From Gemmatimonadota bacterium (GTDB lineage Bacteria > Gemmatimonadota > Gemmatimonadetes > Gemmatimonadales > Gemmatimonadaceae), in NCBI GenBank assembly GCA_018969225.1, contig JAGWYS010000009.1, positions 1 through 35,803 on the forward strand: a stretch of 35,803 bases of DNA. Reading direction: 5' to 3'. Below the pieces are notes generated by a model. That model made no database searches, had not been told where the DNA came from, and saw only the letters and a program-made list of their open reading frames with translations. Numbering within the stretch: position 1 is the first letter of the stretch; the number at the start of each line of letters is the position of its first letter. The position numbers and the translations under genes are program-made. Positions 10,535 to 19,701 of this stretch are shown here, piece after piece.

Positions 10535-12501
10535 CGGTCCGCCTCCAGCATCCAGCCGCCCTGCGGCATGGCGCGCCCGGTCCACCCGGCGGGGATGTGC
10601 ATCGTGGCATCTGGGAGGCGCACCACGGCTGGTCCGCGCACGGTGCGGTCCATCATCCGCCCATCATCAACCTCGGCGGGCATCGTCCCCGCACGCTCAG
10701 GGCGCCGCCACGCCACCGGCCAGGGCGTCCCTTCCAGCGCCACCCGCACGCTGATCGCCTCCACGGGCCTCGGCAGTACGAAGCCCGTGCGCGCCGCATG
10801 CCGTTCGGCAAACCGGCGGGCGATGGCCGCCCCGTCGTCACCAGGGGCCACGGGGAGGTCGATCTCATGCCCCTGCCCTTCGTAGCGCACGCGCATCCAC
10901 CAGCGGGGGATGGCGCCCGGGGCGACGCCCAACCCGGCCGCTGCCGCCGTGAGGAGGCGCGCCAGCGCGTCGGCCTCGAGGGCGTCGGTGCGCGCCAGGC
11001 AGCTGACCAGCGCCTCGCGGCGCTCCGGTGCCATGGCCAACCCGAGTGCGCTCAGCACCCCCGCGTGGGGCGGCACCACCACGCGAGTCATCCCCAACCG
11101 CTCGGCGAGTCCGCAGGCATGCAGCGGGCCGCCCCCCCCGAATGCGACCAGCGGCACCTGCCGCGGATCGATGCCGCGCTCCACCGACACCCGGCGCAGG
11201 GCGCGCGCCATCGTGGCATCCGCGGTGGCCACCAGCGCCTCGGCGGCCCGTGCCACCGTCACCCCCAACGGGTCCGCCAGGGTGCCGATGGCGGCGGCCG
11301 CCCGGTCCACATCAATGGTCACCCCGCCGCTCCAGCCGCCCGGCGGGATGCGCCCCAACACCACGTGGGCATCGGTGACGGTGGGGCGCACGCCGCCGCG
11401 CCCGTACGCGGCCGGCCCGGGCGCCGCCCCGGCGCTCTCCGGACCCGCCCGCAAGGCGCCGCCTGCGTCTATCCATCCCAGGCTGCCGCCTCCGGCCGCC
11501 ACCGCCTCCACCAGCACCCGAGGCAACGCGATCGGGATGCCCGCCACGCCGCCGCCGCGCTCCACCAGCGGCTCCCCCTCGTCAATCAACCCGACATCGG
11601 CGCTGGTGCCGCCGATGTCGATGGTGAGGGCGCGAGGAATGCCAAGGGCCCGCGCGACGGCGGCCGCGCCGGTCACCCCACCGGCAGGCCCCGACAGCGC
11701 CAACGCCGCCGCGTGCCGGGCAGCCTCGTTGGCCGCCAGCGTGCCGCCCGCCGACGTCATCACGCGGGGGGCGGGGAAGCCACGCGCCGCCAACCGCGCG
11801 CCCAGCGCCTCGAGGTAGCGTCGCACGGCGGGGCGCGCGTACGCCTCCGCCACCGTCGTGGCCATCCGCTCGTACTCGCGAATCTCGGGGAGCACCTCGT
11901 GCGAGCAGATCACGTCGGGGGGCGACGGCAAGTCGGCACAGCCGTCCACCAGCGCGTTGCGCAGCTGCCGTTCGTGGCGCGGGTCGGCGTAGGCGTGCAG
12001 CAGGGTGATGGCCACCGTGTCCGGGACCGCCGCACGGACCGCCGCCACCACCGACGCCGTCGCCTCCGGCGAGAGGGGGCGCAGCACACCCGTCTGCACC
12101 AGCCGCTCGTCCACCGGCACCACGGCCTCCGACGGCACCAACGGCGACGGATGATGCCGCGTGAGATCGTACAGGTGGGCCCGCTCCTGCCGGCGCAGCT
12201 CCAGCAGGTCGGTGAAGCCCGCCGTCGCGCACGCCGTCACGCGGGCCCCACGCCGCTCCAACAGGAGGTTGGTGACCACCGTGGTGCCGTGCGCCAGGTG
12301 GGCGATGGCCCCGCCGTCGATGCCCGCGGCATCCAGCGACGCCAGAACCCCCGCGGCCCGATCTTCTGGGACCGACAGCACCTTGGCGGTGAAGACGGTG
12401 CCGTCGGGGTGCACGGCCGCGAGATCCGTGAAGGTGCCCCCCACATCAATGCCCACCGCGACCCCGTGGGTGGGGGCCGCTCGATGCGCGGGAGCGGTCA
12501 C
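10531..12501 (-). CDS. hyuA: Hydantoinase A / oxoprolinase family subunit (HyuA)
   Basis: GVAVGIDVGGTFTDLAAVHPDGTVFTAKVLSVPED, HGTTVVTNLLLERRGARV, ALTIDIGGTSADVGLIDEG, LVAFGGGGPLHACGLAERLGM. GTG start at 12501. Confidence 0.94.
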   Translation of the reverse strand: MTAPAHRAAPTHGVAVGIDVGGTFTDLAAVHPDGTVFTAKVLSVPEDRAAGVLASLDAAGIDGGAIAHLAHGTTVVTNLLLERRGARVTACATAGFTDLLELRRQERAHLYDLTRHHPSPLVPSEAVVPVDERLVQTGVLRPLSPEATASVVAAVRAAVPDTVAITLLHAYADPRHERQLRNALVDGCADLPSPPDVICSHEVLPEIREYERMATTVAEAYARPAVRRYLEALGARLAARGFPAPRVMTSAGGTLAANEAARHAAALALSGPAGGVTGAAAVARALGIPRALTIDIGGTSADVGLIDEGEPLVERGGGVAGIPIALPRVLVEAVAAGGGSLGWIDAGGALRAGPESAGAAPGPAAYGRGGVRPTVTDAHVVLGRIPPGGWSGGVTIDVDRAAAAIGTLADPLGVTVARAAEALVATADATMARALRRVSVERGIDPRQVPLVAFGGGGPLHACGLAERLGMTRVVVPPHAGVLSALGLAMAPERREALVSCLARTDALEADALARLLTAAAAGLGVAPGAIPRWWMRVRYEGQGHEIDLPVAPGDDGAAIARRFAERHAARTGFVLPRPVEAISVRVALEGTPWPVAWRRPERAGTMPAEVDDGRMMDRTVRGPAVVRLPDATMHIPAGWTGRAMPQGGWMLEADR

Positions 12502-13874
12502 GCCTGGCCCGGGAGGCGCCCGGACGGGCGGTGCCAGAGCGCCGCCAGCAGCGCCACCAGAACGGGTGCCACCAGCGCCGGCACCTCGTGACCCCCTTGC
12601 CGCCACGCGGGAAGCTGGGCGGCTGCGGCCCCCGCCAGGGAGAGCGCCACCAGCAGGGCCATCACGCCTCGCGCACTGCGGGCGCTCCCGCCGGGGCGCC
12701 ACAGGGCGGCCGGCACCAGCACCGCCGCCACGAGCCAAAGCGGATGCACCTGCAGCAGAGCCAGGTTGCGACCCATGTAGGGGGCATGCCGAGTTACGGT
12801 GCCGGCCAGCAGCAGGGCGGTCCCCAGGACACCGCCCATCCCAAGCCAGGCTCCGGCCAGCACCGCGGCCAGCTGCGCGCCGCGGCGGCCGCCCCGCTCC
12901 GCCAGCCCGAGCACCAGGGTGCCCAGCAGCGCGCCAACCAGCAGCGCCTGCGGCCACCGGCGCGGCGGGGCCGCGGGGAGCGGTGCGCGCGCCGATGCCG
13001 CAAGGACCGAGTCGGCCGCCACCAACAGGCGCCCGGGCACGCCACCGGTCCCGTCGGGGCCGGGCTCCCCCTCGGCAAGGCGCAGCTGCGCCAGCTGGTC
13101 CGCCAGGTGCTCCGGCAGGAAGGCCGCCTGCCACCGCGTGAGCGGGAGGTCCGCATCGCGCCCCAGCGCGAGGTCGATCCCCGCCCAGGCGGAGAGACTG
13201 ACGGCGGTGACACGCACCGACTCGCCGCGCCACGTGAGCCCGGCCGGGTGGGTGACGGCCCACGCGCGCCGGAGGACCCCTCCCAAGGCCCAGTCGAGGA
13301 GGTCGCGCACGCGGGTGCTGCAGTTGTCGTTGTAGTAGTCGTACCGGTAGTAGCGGTTCTCCTCGGCGGCGTTCCACGCGACGTAGTCGGCCACCGCCCC
13401 GCGTTGCAGCGGCGTCAGCGCCAGCGCCTGCGCGCGGATGCGCCGGTCCCGCTCGGCGTACACCGTGTTGAACAGCAGCATGGGGTAGCCGGCCATCCAG
13501 TACCGCGTGTCGCCGGTGAGGAAGCGCCCCACGAAGTTCGGCTGGTTGAAGTCGAACATCCCCCAGTTGTAGGCAACCGCCTCGCCCGTGACGGTGTCCT
13601 CGACCGCCAGCGCCACGTGGCCGAAGCGCTCGAAGACGGCGTCACCGGGGCCGTAGGTGTACAGGGTGATGCGCAGCCGAGCCCCGCGCGCCGCGCGGGC
13701 GCTGTCGAGGGACGGGAACGTTCCCGGCGGGGGCGGCGGCGCCGTGGCCGGCACGTTGTCCGGCCGGACCGCCGCCTGCGGGGTGGCCTCCGCCATCACG
13801 GGCGCGACCAGCAGGGGCAGGGCGCCCACCGCGCGCCGGAGGCGCGCCAGCAGCCCCGCGCTGGGGCGCCGCAT
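12498..13874 (-). CDS. DUF4105 (Lnb N-terminal-like) protein with C-terminal multi-TM region
   Basis: Signal peptide; LRITLYTYGPGDAVFERFGHVALAVEDTVTGEAVAYNWGMFDFNQPNFVGRFLTGDTRYWM...YYRYDYYNDNCSTRVRDLLD; hydrophobic C-terminal helices. Confidence 0.82.
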   Translation of the reverse strand: MRRPSAGLLARLRRAVGALPLLVAPVMAEATPQAAVRPDNVPATAPPPPPGTFPSLDSARAARGARLRITLYTYGPGDAVFERFGHVALAVEDTVTGEAVAYNWGMFDFNQPNFVGRFLTGDTRYWMAGYPMLLFNTVYAERDRRIRAQALALTPLQRGAVADYVAWNAAEENRYYRYDYYNDNCSTRVRDLLDWALGGVLRRAWAVTHPAGLTWRGESVRVTAVSLSAWAGIDLALGRDADLPLTRWQAAFLPEHLADQLAQLRLAEGEPGPDGTGGVPGRLLVAADSVLAASARAPLPAAPPRRWPQALLVGALLGTLVLGLAERGGRRGAQLAAVLAGAWLGMGGVLGTALLLAGTVTRHAPYMGRNLALLQVHPLWLVAAVLVPAALWRPGGSARSARGVMALLVALSLAGAAAAQLPAWRQGGHEVPALVAPVLVALLAALWHRPSGRLPGQA

Positions 13875-14878
13875 CAGAAGCGGTGCTCCTTCCCGTCGTC
13901 GGCCGCCTTGTAGCTCGCGTCCACGATGCGCTGCAGCTGGAGCTGGTCCACGGGGGGCTCGTAGGGCGCGTCGCCGCGGATCACGGCCACGAAGTGCGCC
14001 AACTCCGCCCGGTAGCTCTGGAGGAAGGGGCTCTCGCGCGCCGCCGCCCCGGACGGGGACACGTCCACGGGGCGCCCGTTGAGCTCCTTGGTCACGCGCA
14101 GCGGAGCCAGCCGGCCACTGCCGCGCGTGCCGTGCACCTCGAACCACCAGCGGTCCTCGTCCCCGACGTACGCCCACGACACCGAGAGGTCCACCACGAT
14201 GCCGCCGTCGCACTCGAGGAACAGCTGCAGCCCATCCTCCACCGCCGCCGCCCCGCGCGCCCGGCGCACGGCGGCGGAGAGGCGCACGGGCGCCGGCTGG
14301 TCCGCCAGCCACAGCGCGAGGTCAAGGAGCGGGATCCCCAGCTCCTGCAGCGCGCCGCCCCCCGATTCCGGGCGGTTGGCGCGCCACCCCGGGGTGGCCG
14401 CCCGCCGCTGCAGCGCCCCCGCGCGTATCGCCACGATCTCGCCCAATTCGGCGTTGCGCAGGAACTGCCCCAGCGCCTGCACGTCGGCGCGGAACCGGTG
14501 GTTGTGCCCCACCACGAGGCACCGGTCCGCCTTCTGCGCGGCGGCCAGGCACCGTTCCACGCCCCGGCCGCCCAGCGCGAGCGGACGCTCGCACAGCACG
14601 TGCAGCTTCTTGCGGAGCGCGCTGAGGACGTGGGGCTCGTGGAGGTGGTTGGGGGTGGCGATCACGACGGCGTCCGCAACGTCGCTGTCGAGCAGCTCCT
14701 CGACATCGGTGAACACGTCGGGCACCCCGAACCGGTCGGCCAGGGCGCGGGCCTTGGCCCCGTCGTTGTCGCACAGTGCGGCCAGCACGGCGCCCTTCTG
14801 CCGCGCCAGCAGCGGGATGTGCGTGAGCTGGGCGATGGCGCCCGCGCCCACCACGGCGATGCGCACGCCGTCCTTCAT
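13874..14878 (-). CDS. Gfo/Idh/MocA family NAD(P)-dependent oxidoreductase
   Basis: MKDGVRIAVVGAGAIAQLTHIPLLARQKGAVLAALCDND, DAVVIATPNHLHEPHVLSALRKKLHVLCERPLAL. Purine-rich ggagga just upstream of ATG. Confidence 0.9.
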   Translation of the reverse strand: MKDGVRIAVVGAGAIAQLTHIPLLARQKGAVLAALCDNDGAKARALADRFGVPDVFTDVEELLDSDVADAVVIATPNHLHEPHVLSALRKKLHVLCERPLALGGRGVERCLAAAQKADRCLVVGHNHRFRADVQALGQFLRNAELGEIVAIRAGALQRRAATPGWRANRPESGGGALQELGIPLLDLALWLADQPAPVRLSAAVRRARGAAAVEDGLQLFLECDGGIVVDLSVSWAYVGDEDRWWFEVHGTRGSGRLAPLRVTKELNGRPVDVSPSGAAARESPFLQSYRAELAHFVAVIRGDAPYEPPVDQLQLQRIVDASYKAADDGKEHRF

Positions 14879-14900
14879 GCGTCCTCCGGGAGGTTGCGTG

Positions 14901-16370
14901 TCAGTCGGCGGGGCCGACCGCGGTTCCCGGATAGTAATGCTGGAGAATGGAACGGGCATCCTGCCCGGCGCGGGCGCGCCCGATGGCGCCCCACTGACAC
15001 ATCCCCACCCCGTGTCCGTGCCCCACCCCGCGCACCCGGATGCTGGCCAGCTGTCCATTGGCGTGGGTGGCGCCCTCCACCGAGAAGTAGGTGCTGGCCA
15101 GCGCGGAGCGGCGGGAGTGGAGCAGCCAGGTGCGGAGCGCCGCCGCGCGCACGGTCACCTCCCCCTCGTCGGTGGTCACCACCAGCGTCCCGATGCGGCC
15201 GGAGCGGCCGCGGGAGGCCACCCGGACATCCCGCACGGGGATCCAGGCGGCCGGGGCGGGCGCCCCTTCGTCCACGCGGCCTCGGGCGGGCGCGCGCGCG
15301 AGGGTGCGCCGCACGGCGTCGGACAGCACCGCCGCGTCCAGGTCGCGCGTCCACCGACCCTGGGGGGCGATGTCGCACCACGCGCGCCCGGTGACGGGGT
15401 CATGGTCGTCCACCGGGCGCAAGAACGGGGCGTCGGGCGCCTCGGCCCATGCCTCAGCCGGGGCGGCCGTGCGCCCGCCGCACGCGGCGGAATAGGGCGC
15501 CGAGACGATCCGCCCGGCATAGCGGAGCACCAGTCCCGCTGTCGCGTCCACCGCCACGCTGGCCAGCGGGAACTCGGCGTCCACCCCGCCATACGCCTGG
15601 TCGTCCACACCGGCCCGCAGATGCCAGGGGCGACGCGTCCGCCCCTCGTCACGGGGGACGCGCACCATGGCATAGCTGCGCGCGGCGATGGCCTGCGCCT
15701 CCAGCGCGGCCAGGTCGCTCGGCGCGCGGGTCCCCAACTCCTGGGGGACCACCCCGCGAAGGTACGCCTCCATGGGCAGGCGATTCACCACGGTGAGCCC
15801 TTCACCTCCGGGGATGATCCACAATTCCCCACGGTAGCGACGCCCCCCGAACGTGACGAAACCCTTGGGGTCCCGTGCGCGCACCACCAGCGGGACCGGG
15901 CGCGCGGGGGAGCGCACCCCCGGGGGGCCCACCAGCCGCAGCCCGGCGCCCCGCTGCTCGACCCGCATGGGCTCATCCCCGCCGCCACGACCGAGCACCC
16001 GCCCCCCCTCCGCTTCGGCCACCTCCCACGGGGCCGTGGCCGATACGGCGGCCGACCGGACGCCGATGGCGAGGGCCACCCGCACGATCCGCTCCGCCGC
16101 AAGGACCGCCCCGGGGATCGACGCCGGGGGCAGCACCGGATGCCGCGCCGAGCCCGCGGCCGGAGCGACCGCCGCTGAGGCGACCGCCGCTGAGGCGACC
16201 GCCGCTGAGGCGACCGCCGCGGGGCCCGCCACACCGCCAGGGGGCGGCGGGGCGCCGGCCCCCAGGGCGCCGACGGTGAGAAGCACGGCCGCGATGGCCC
16301 GACGAGGCGTCGGGACCTCGACCCGGGAGACCTGCCGACCCGGTCGCGCGTGCGGGACGGGGGGCCTCAC
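14901..16370 (-). CDS. SpoIID/LytB domain-containing protein
   Basis: YRGELWIIPGGEGLTVVNRLPMEAYLRGVVPQELGTRAPSDLAALEAQAIAARSYAMV...SVEGATHANGQLASIRVRGVGHGHGVGMCQWGAIGRARAGQDARSILQHYYPGT. Start uncertain. Confidence 0.9.
   Translation of the reverse strand: MRPPVPHARPGRQVSRVEVPTPRRAIAAVLLTVGALGAGAPPPPGGVAGPAAVASAAVASAAVASAAVAPAAGSARHPVLPPASIPGAVLAAERIVRVALAIGVRSAAVSATAPWEVAEAEGGRVLGRGGGDEPMRVEQRGAGLRLVGPPGVRSPARPVPLVVRARDPKGFVTFGGRRYRGELWIIPGGEGLTVVNRLPMEAYLRGVVPQELGTRAPSDLAALEAQAIAARSYAMVRVPRDEGRTRRPWHLRAGVDDQAYGGVDAEFPLASVAVDATAGLVLRYAGRIVSAPYSAACGGRTAAPAEAWAEAPDAPFLRPVDDHDPVTGRAWCDIAPQGRWTRDLDAAVLSDAVRRTLARAPARGRVDEGAPAPAAWIPVRDVRVASRGRSGRIGTLVVTTDEGEVTVRAAALRTWLLHSRRSALASTYFSVEGATHANGQLASIRVRGVGHGHGVGMCQWGAIGRARAGQDARSILQHYYPGTAVGPAD
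16165..16220. repeat. 15-bp tandem repeat (about 3.7 copies of gcgaccgccgctgag) inside the SpoIID-domain CDS
   Basis: Perfect copies at 16165-16179, 16180-16194, 16195-16209, partial 16210-16220. On the minus strand it encodes an A/S/V-rich linker (VASAAVASAAVASAAVAP). Confidence 0.95.
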
Positions 16371-16391
16371 GGCCCCACCGCCCGGGACTCG

Positions 16392-17714
16392 TCAGTCCCG
16401 CCCGGCCACCGCCGCCCCGAGCGCGCCGTCCAGTCGCTCCAGGGTGGCGTCGATCTCCGCGTCGCCGTGCGCCGCCGACATGAAGGCCGCCTCGAAGGCC
16501 GATGGCGCCAGCGACACCCCCCGCCGCAGGGCGGCGTGGAAGAAACGCTTGAACTGGGCGACATCGGACTGCTTCGCGTCATCGTAGCTGCGGACCTCCC
16601 CGTCCCGGAAGAAGAACCCCCACATCGAGCCGGCATGCCCGGCCGTGAAGGGGACGCCGTGACGGGCCGCGATGTCACGCAGCCCCTGCACCAGCCGCCC
16701 GGTGCGGGCGGTGATGCCGTCGTGCACCTCGCGCGTGAGCGCCCCCAGGGTGGCCAGCCCCGCCGCCATGGCCAGCGGGTTCCCCGACAGCGTCCCCGCC
16801 TGGTACATGGGCCCCGCCGGGGCCACCTGCTCCATGATGGCGCGCGCGCCGCCGTAGGCCGCCACGGGGAGTCCGCCGCCGATGACCTTCCCCAGCGCGG
16901 TCAGGTCGGGGGTGACCCCGAAGCGCTCGCGCGCGCCGCCGTAGGCGATGCGGAACCCCGTCATCACCTCGTCGAACACCAGCAGCGCCCCGGTCTCGTC
17001 GCACAGCGCGCGCAACCCGGCGATGAACCCGGGGGCGGGCTCAATGAAGCCGCTGTTCCCTACCACCGGCTCCAGCATGATGGCCGCCAGCGGCACCGAG
17101 CGCGCCACGGCGGCGGCCGCCTCGAGGTCGTTGTACGGGCAGGTGAGGGTCAGGCGCGCCAGCGCATCGGGGACGCCGGGGGAGTCGGGGAGCCCCAGCG
17201 TGGCCACCCCGGAGCCCGCGCGCACGAGGAAGGCGTCGGCGTGGCCGTGATAGCACCCCTCGAACTTGAGGATGTGCTCGCGCCCCGTCACCGCCCGCGC
17301 GAGCCGCGCGATGGTCATCGCCGCCTCGGTCCCGCTGCTGGTGAAGCGCACCATCTCCAGGTGCGGCATCCGTTCGGCAATGCGGTCGGCCAGCTCCACC
17401 TCGCGCTCGGTGGGCATCCCGAAGCTGGTGCCGTCGCGCATCGCCACCGCGAGCGCCTCCAGCACCACGTCGGGGGCGTGCCCCAGCACCAGCGGCCCCC
17501 ACGACAGCACGTAGTCGAGGTACGCGTTCCCGTCGGCGTCCCACACCGTGGCGCCCTTGCCGCGCGCCGCCACCACCGGGTCGCCCCCCACGCCGCGGAA
17601 GGCGCGCACGGGGGAGTTCACCCCGCCCGGGAAGCGCTGGCGCGACCGCGCCATGATGGCCTGCGAGCGGCGGGTGTCGAGGGGCGGGACGGCGCCCCCG
17701 GTCGGTGCGGTCAT
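16392..17714 (-). CDS. hemL: Glutamate-1-semialdehyde 2,1-aminomutase
   Basis: [79 protein letters not shown]. Confidence 0.96.
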   Translation of the reverse strand: MTAPTGGAVPPLDTRRSQAIMARSRQRFPGGVNSPVRAFRGVGGDPVVAARGKGATVWDADGNAYLDYVLSWGPLVLGHAPDVVLEALAVAMRDGTSFGMPTEREVELADRIAERMPHLEMVRFTSSGTEAAMTIARLARAVTGREHILKFEGCYHGHADAFLVRAGSGVATLGLPDSPGVPDALARLTLTCPYNDLEAAAAVARSVPLAAIMLEPVVGNSGFIEPAPGFIAGLRALCDETGALLVFDEVMTGFRIAYGGARERFGVTPDLTALGKVIGGGLPVAAYGGARAIMEQVAPAGPMYQAGTLSGNPLAMAAGLATLGALTREVHDGITARTGRLVQGLRDIAARHGVPFTAGHAGSMWGFFFRDGEVRSYDDAKQSDVAQFKRFFHAALRRGVSLAPSAFEAAFMSAAHGDAEIDATLERLDGALGAAVAGRD

Positions 17715-19138
17715 CGGCCAAAGCTCCCTGCGCTGGCGGGTCCCTCGCCCACCAGCGGCAGCGCGCGCGTCGGTCGGCGGCCGGGCGCCGCAGGGGCGTC
17801 CGCCACCCGCCGCAGCTCGGCATGGAAGTCGAAGTCGTCCACCACCTGCGTGATCCGCACGTCCGCCAGCGCGCCCGGCACCAGCGCCCCGGCCGATGGG
17901 TCCCCGGTCAGGGTGGATGCCGCCACGTGCACCACGCCATCGATGTCATCCGCCTGCCAAGGGGCCCGCGTCTGCCACCACCCGGCGCGCTCCCCGGGGC
18001 GCTCCACCAGCACCCGGGCCTCGCGCCCCACGTGCGCCTCGTAGCGGTCGGCGGTGATGGCGCGCTGCAGCTCCTCCACCCGCTCCTTCCGCTCGCGCTT
18101 CACCTCGTCGGGGACGTCGTCGGCCAGCGCGTGGGCCCGCGTCCCCTCCTGCGGCGAGTACGTGAACACCCCCACCCGGTCCAGCTGCAGCTCCTCGAGG
18201 AAGTCGCACAGGATGCGGAAGTCCTCGTCCGTCTCCCCCGGGAACCCCACGATCACCGTGGTGCGCACCGCGAGCCCCGGGATCACCTCCCGGTAGCGCG
18301 CCAGCCGCTCGCGGATGGTGCGCTGCCGCTCGGGGCGCCGCATCCGCGCCAGCACCGCGTCGCTGCCGTGCTGCATGGGCGTGTCCAGGTAGGGCACCAT
18401 CCGGGGCGACGACGCCATCACCTCCAGCAGCCGCGGCGTGATCCCCGCGCTGTAGAGGTACAGGTTCCGGATCCACGGGATGGACGTCTCCCGCAGCAGC
18501 GCCTCCAGCAGCTCGGGGAGCCCGGTGCCGTCGCGCCGGTCGCGCCCGTAGTGCGCGAGATCCTGCGCCACCAGGTTGAGCTCGCGGCACCCCTGCGCCT
18601 CCAGCAGCTGCGCCTCGCGCACCAGCTCGGGGAGCGCGAAGGAGCGATGCCGCCCCCGCATGAGCGGGATGGCGCAGAAGGCGCAGCCGTGGTCGCACCC
18701 CTCGCTGACCTTGAGATAGCGCACGTGCGGCGTGTCGCCGCCGAAAAGCCGCACGCCGGGGTGCTCCACCAGCGCGCCGCCCAGCAGCCCCCGCTCCACC
18801 AGCTCGGGAACCAGCCGGTCGGTCTCCGACGTCCCCAGGAACACGTCCACTTCGGGGAGCGCCGCCACCAGCTCGCCCTTGTGCCGTTCCACCATGCAGC
18901 CGATGGCGAACACCGCCCGGCACGCGCCCTCGTCCTTGAGGCGCGCGGCGCCCAGGATGGCCTCCAGCGACTCCTGCTTGGCGGCGTCTATGAAGCCGCA
19001 GGTGTTCACCACCACCACCTCGGCCTCGGACAGGTCGGCCACCGGCGTCCCGCCGTGCGCCACCAGGTCGGCGAGATACCGCTCCGAGTCCACCGTGTTC
19101 TTGTCACACCCGAGCGTGACCAGTCCGAACTTGAGCAT
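17711..19138 (-). CDS. rimO: Ribosomal protein S12 methylthiotransferase
   Basis: [37 protein letters not shown] (radical SAM CxxxCxxC), [18 protein letters not shown]-terminal TRAM-like region. Confidence 0.96.
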   Translation of the reverse strand: MLKFGLVTLGCDKNTVDSERYLADLVAHGGTPVADLSEAEVVVVNTCGFIDAAKQESLEAILGAARLKDEGACRAVFAIGCMVERHKGELVAALPEVDVFLGTSETDRLVPELVERGLLGGALVEHPGVRLFGGDTPHVRYLKVSEGCDHGCAFCAIPLMRGRHRSFALPELVREAQLLEAQGCRELNLVAQDLAHYGRDRRDGTGLPELLEALLRETSIPWIRNLYLYSAGITPRLLEVMASSPRMVPYLDTPMQHGSDAVLARMRRPERQRTIRERLARYREVIPGLAVRTTVIVGFPGETDEDFRILCDFLEELQLDRVGVFTYSPQEGTRAHALADDVPDEVKRERKERVEELQRAITADRYEAHVGREARVLVERPGERAGWWQTRAPWQADDIDGVVHVAASTLTGDPSAGALVPGALADVRITQVVDDFDFHAELRRVADAPAAPGRRPTRALPLVGEGPASAGSFGR

Positions 19139-19143
19139 CCCCG

Positions 19144-19149
19144 AAGCTA
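19144..19149 (-). promoter_or_regulatory. Candidate -10 box TAGCTT 5 nt upstream of rimO ATG (possible leaderless start)
   Basis: Minus strand reads gcTAGCTTcggggATG. Confidence 0.45.
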
Positions 19150-19191
19150 GCGCCGGCCACCGCGGCCGGTAACCGCCGTGAGCCGCGGGCC

Positions 19192-19692
19192 CTATCGGTA
19201 GTTCCCGAACTGCAGCTCCACCCCGAAGTCGCCCCGGCGCAGCAGCGTGATCGCCTCCTGCAGCGCGTCCTTGTCCGGCCCCGCCACCCGCACCTGCTCC
19301 CCCTGGATGCTGGCGGTCACCTTCTTGAGCTTCGCCTCCTTGAGCGCGGCCGCCACCTTCTTCGCCGTCTCGGCGTCCAGCGCCATCTTGAGCTTCACGT
19401 CGCGCCGCAGGATGTCCCCGCTGCCGGGCTTCGCCTCGCCGATGTCCAGGTTTTTCACCGGGATCCCGCGCTTCACCAGCTTGCCGCGCAGCACGTCCAG
19501 CAGCGCCTCGCTGCGCATCTCCCCCTCGGCCTCCAGGTGCACGAGGTTCTCGGCGCGCTTGAACTCCACCACCACGTGGGAGCCCTTGAAGTCGAACCGC
19601 TGGGCGACCTCCTTGGCCGCCTGGTTGACGGCGTTGTCGACCTCCTGGAGGTCGCAGCCGGTGGTCACGTCAAACGAATAAGTGCCAGCCAT
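19192..19692 (-). CDS. yajQ: YajQ family nucleotide-binding protein
   Basis: SFDVTTGCDLQEVDNAVNQAAKEVAQRFDFKGSHVVVEF...VRVAGPDKDALQEAITLLR. Confidence 0.95.
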   Translation of the reverse strand: MAGTYSFDVTTGCDLQEVDNAVNQAAKEVAQRFDFKGSHVVVEFKRAENLVHLEAEGEMRSEALLDVLRGKLVKRGIPVKNLDIGEAKPGSGDILRRDVKLKMALDAETAKKVAAALKEAKLKKVTASIQGEQVRVAGPDKDALQEAITLLRRGDFGVELQFGNYR

Positions 19693-19701
19693 GGGGAGTG
19701 G

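Noticed and set aside
9211-12591. 1126-aa plus-strand ORF antisense to hyuB/UDG/hyuA
   Set aside because: Low-complexity Arg/Pro/Ala/Ser-rich translation with no recognisable domain, lying opposite three well-supported genes. Typical high-GC spurious ORF.
16165-16220. Second tandem array as a CRISPR or shared repeat family with 27981-28025
   Set aside because: In-frame coding repeat with no spacers. The unit sequence is unrelated to the intergenic one.
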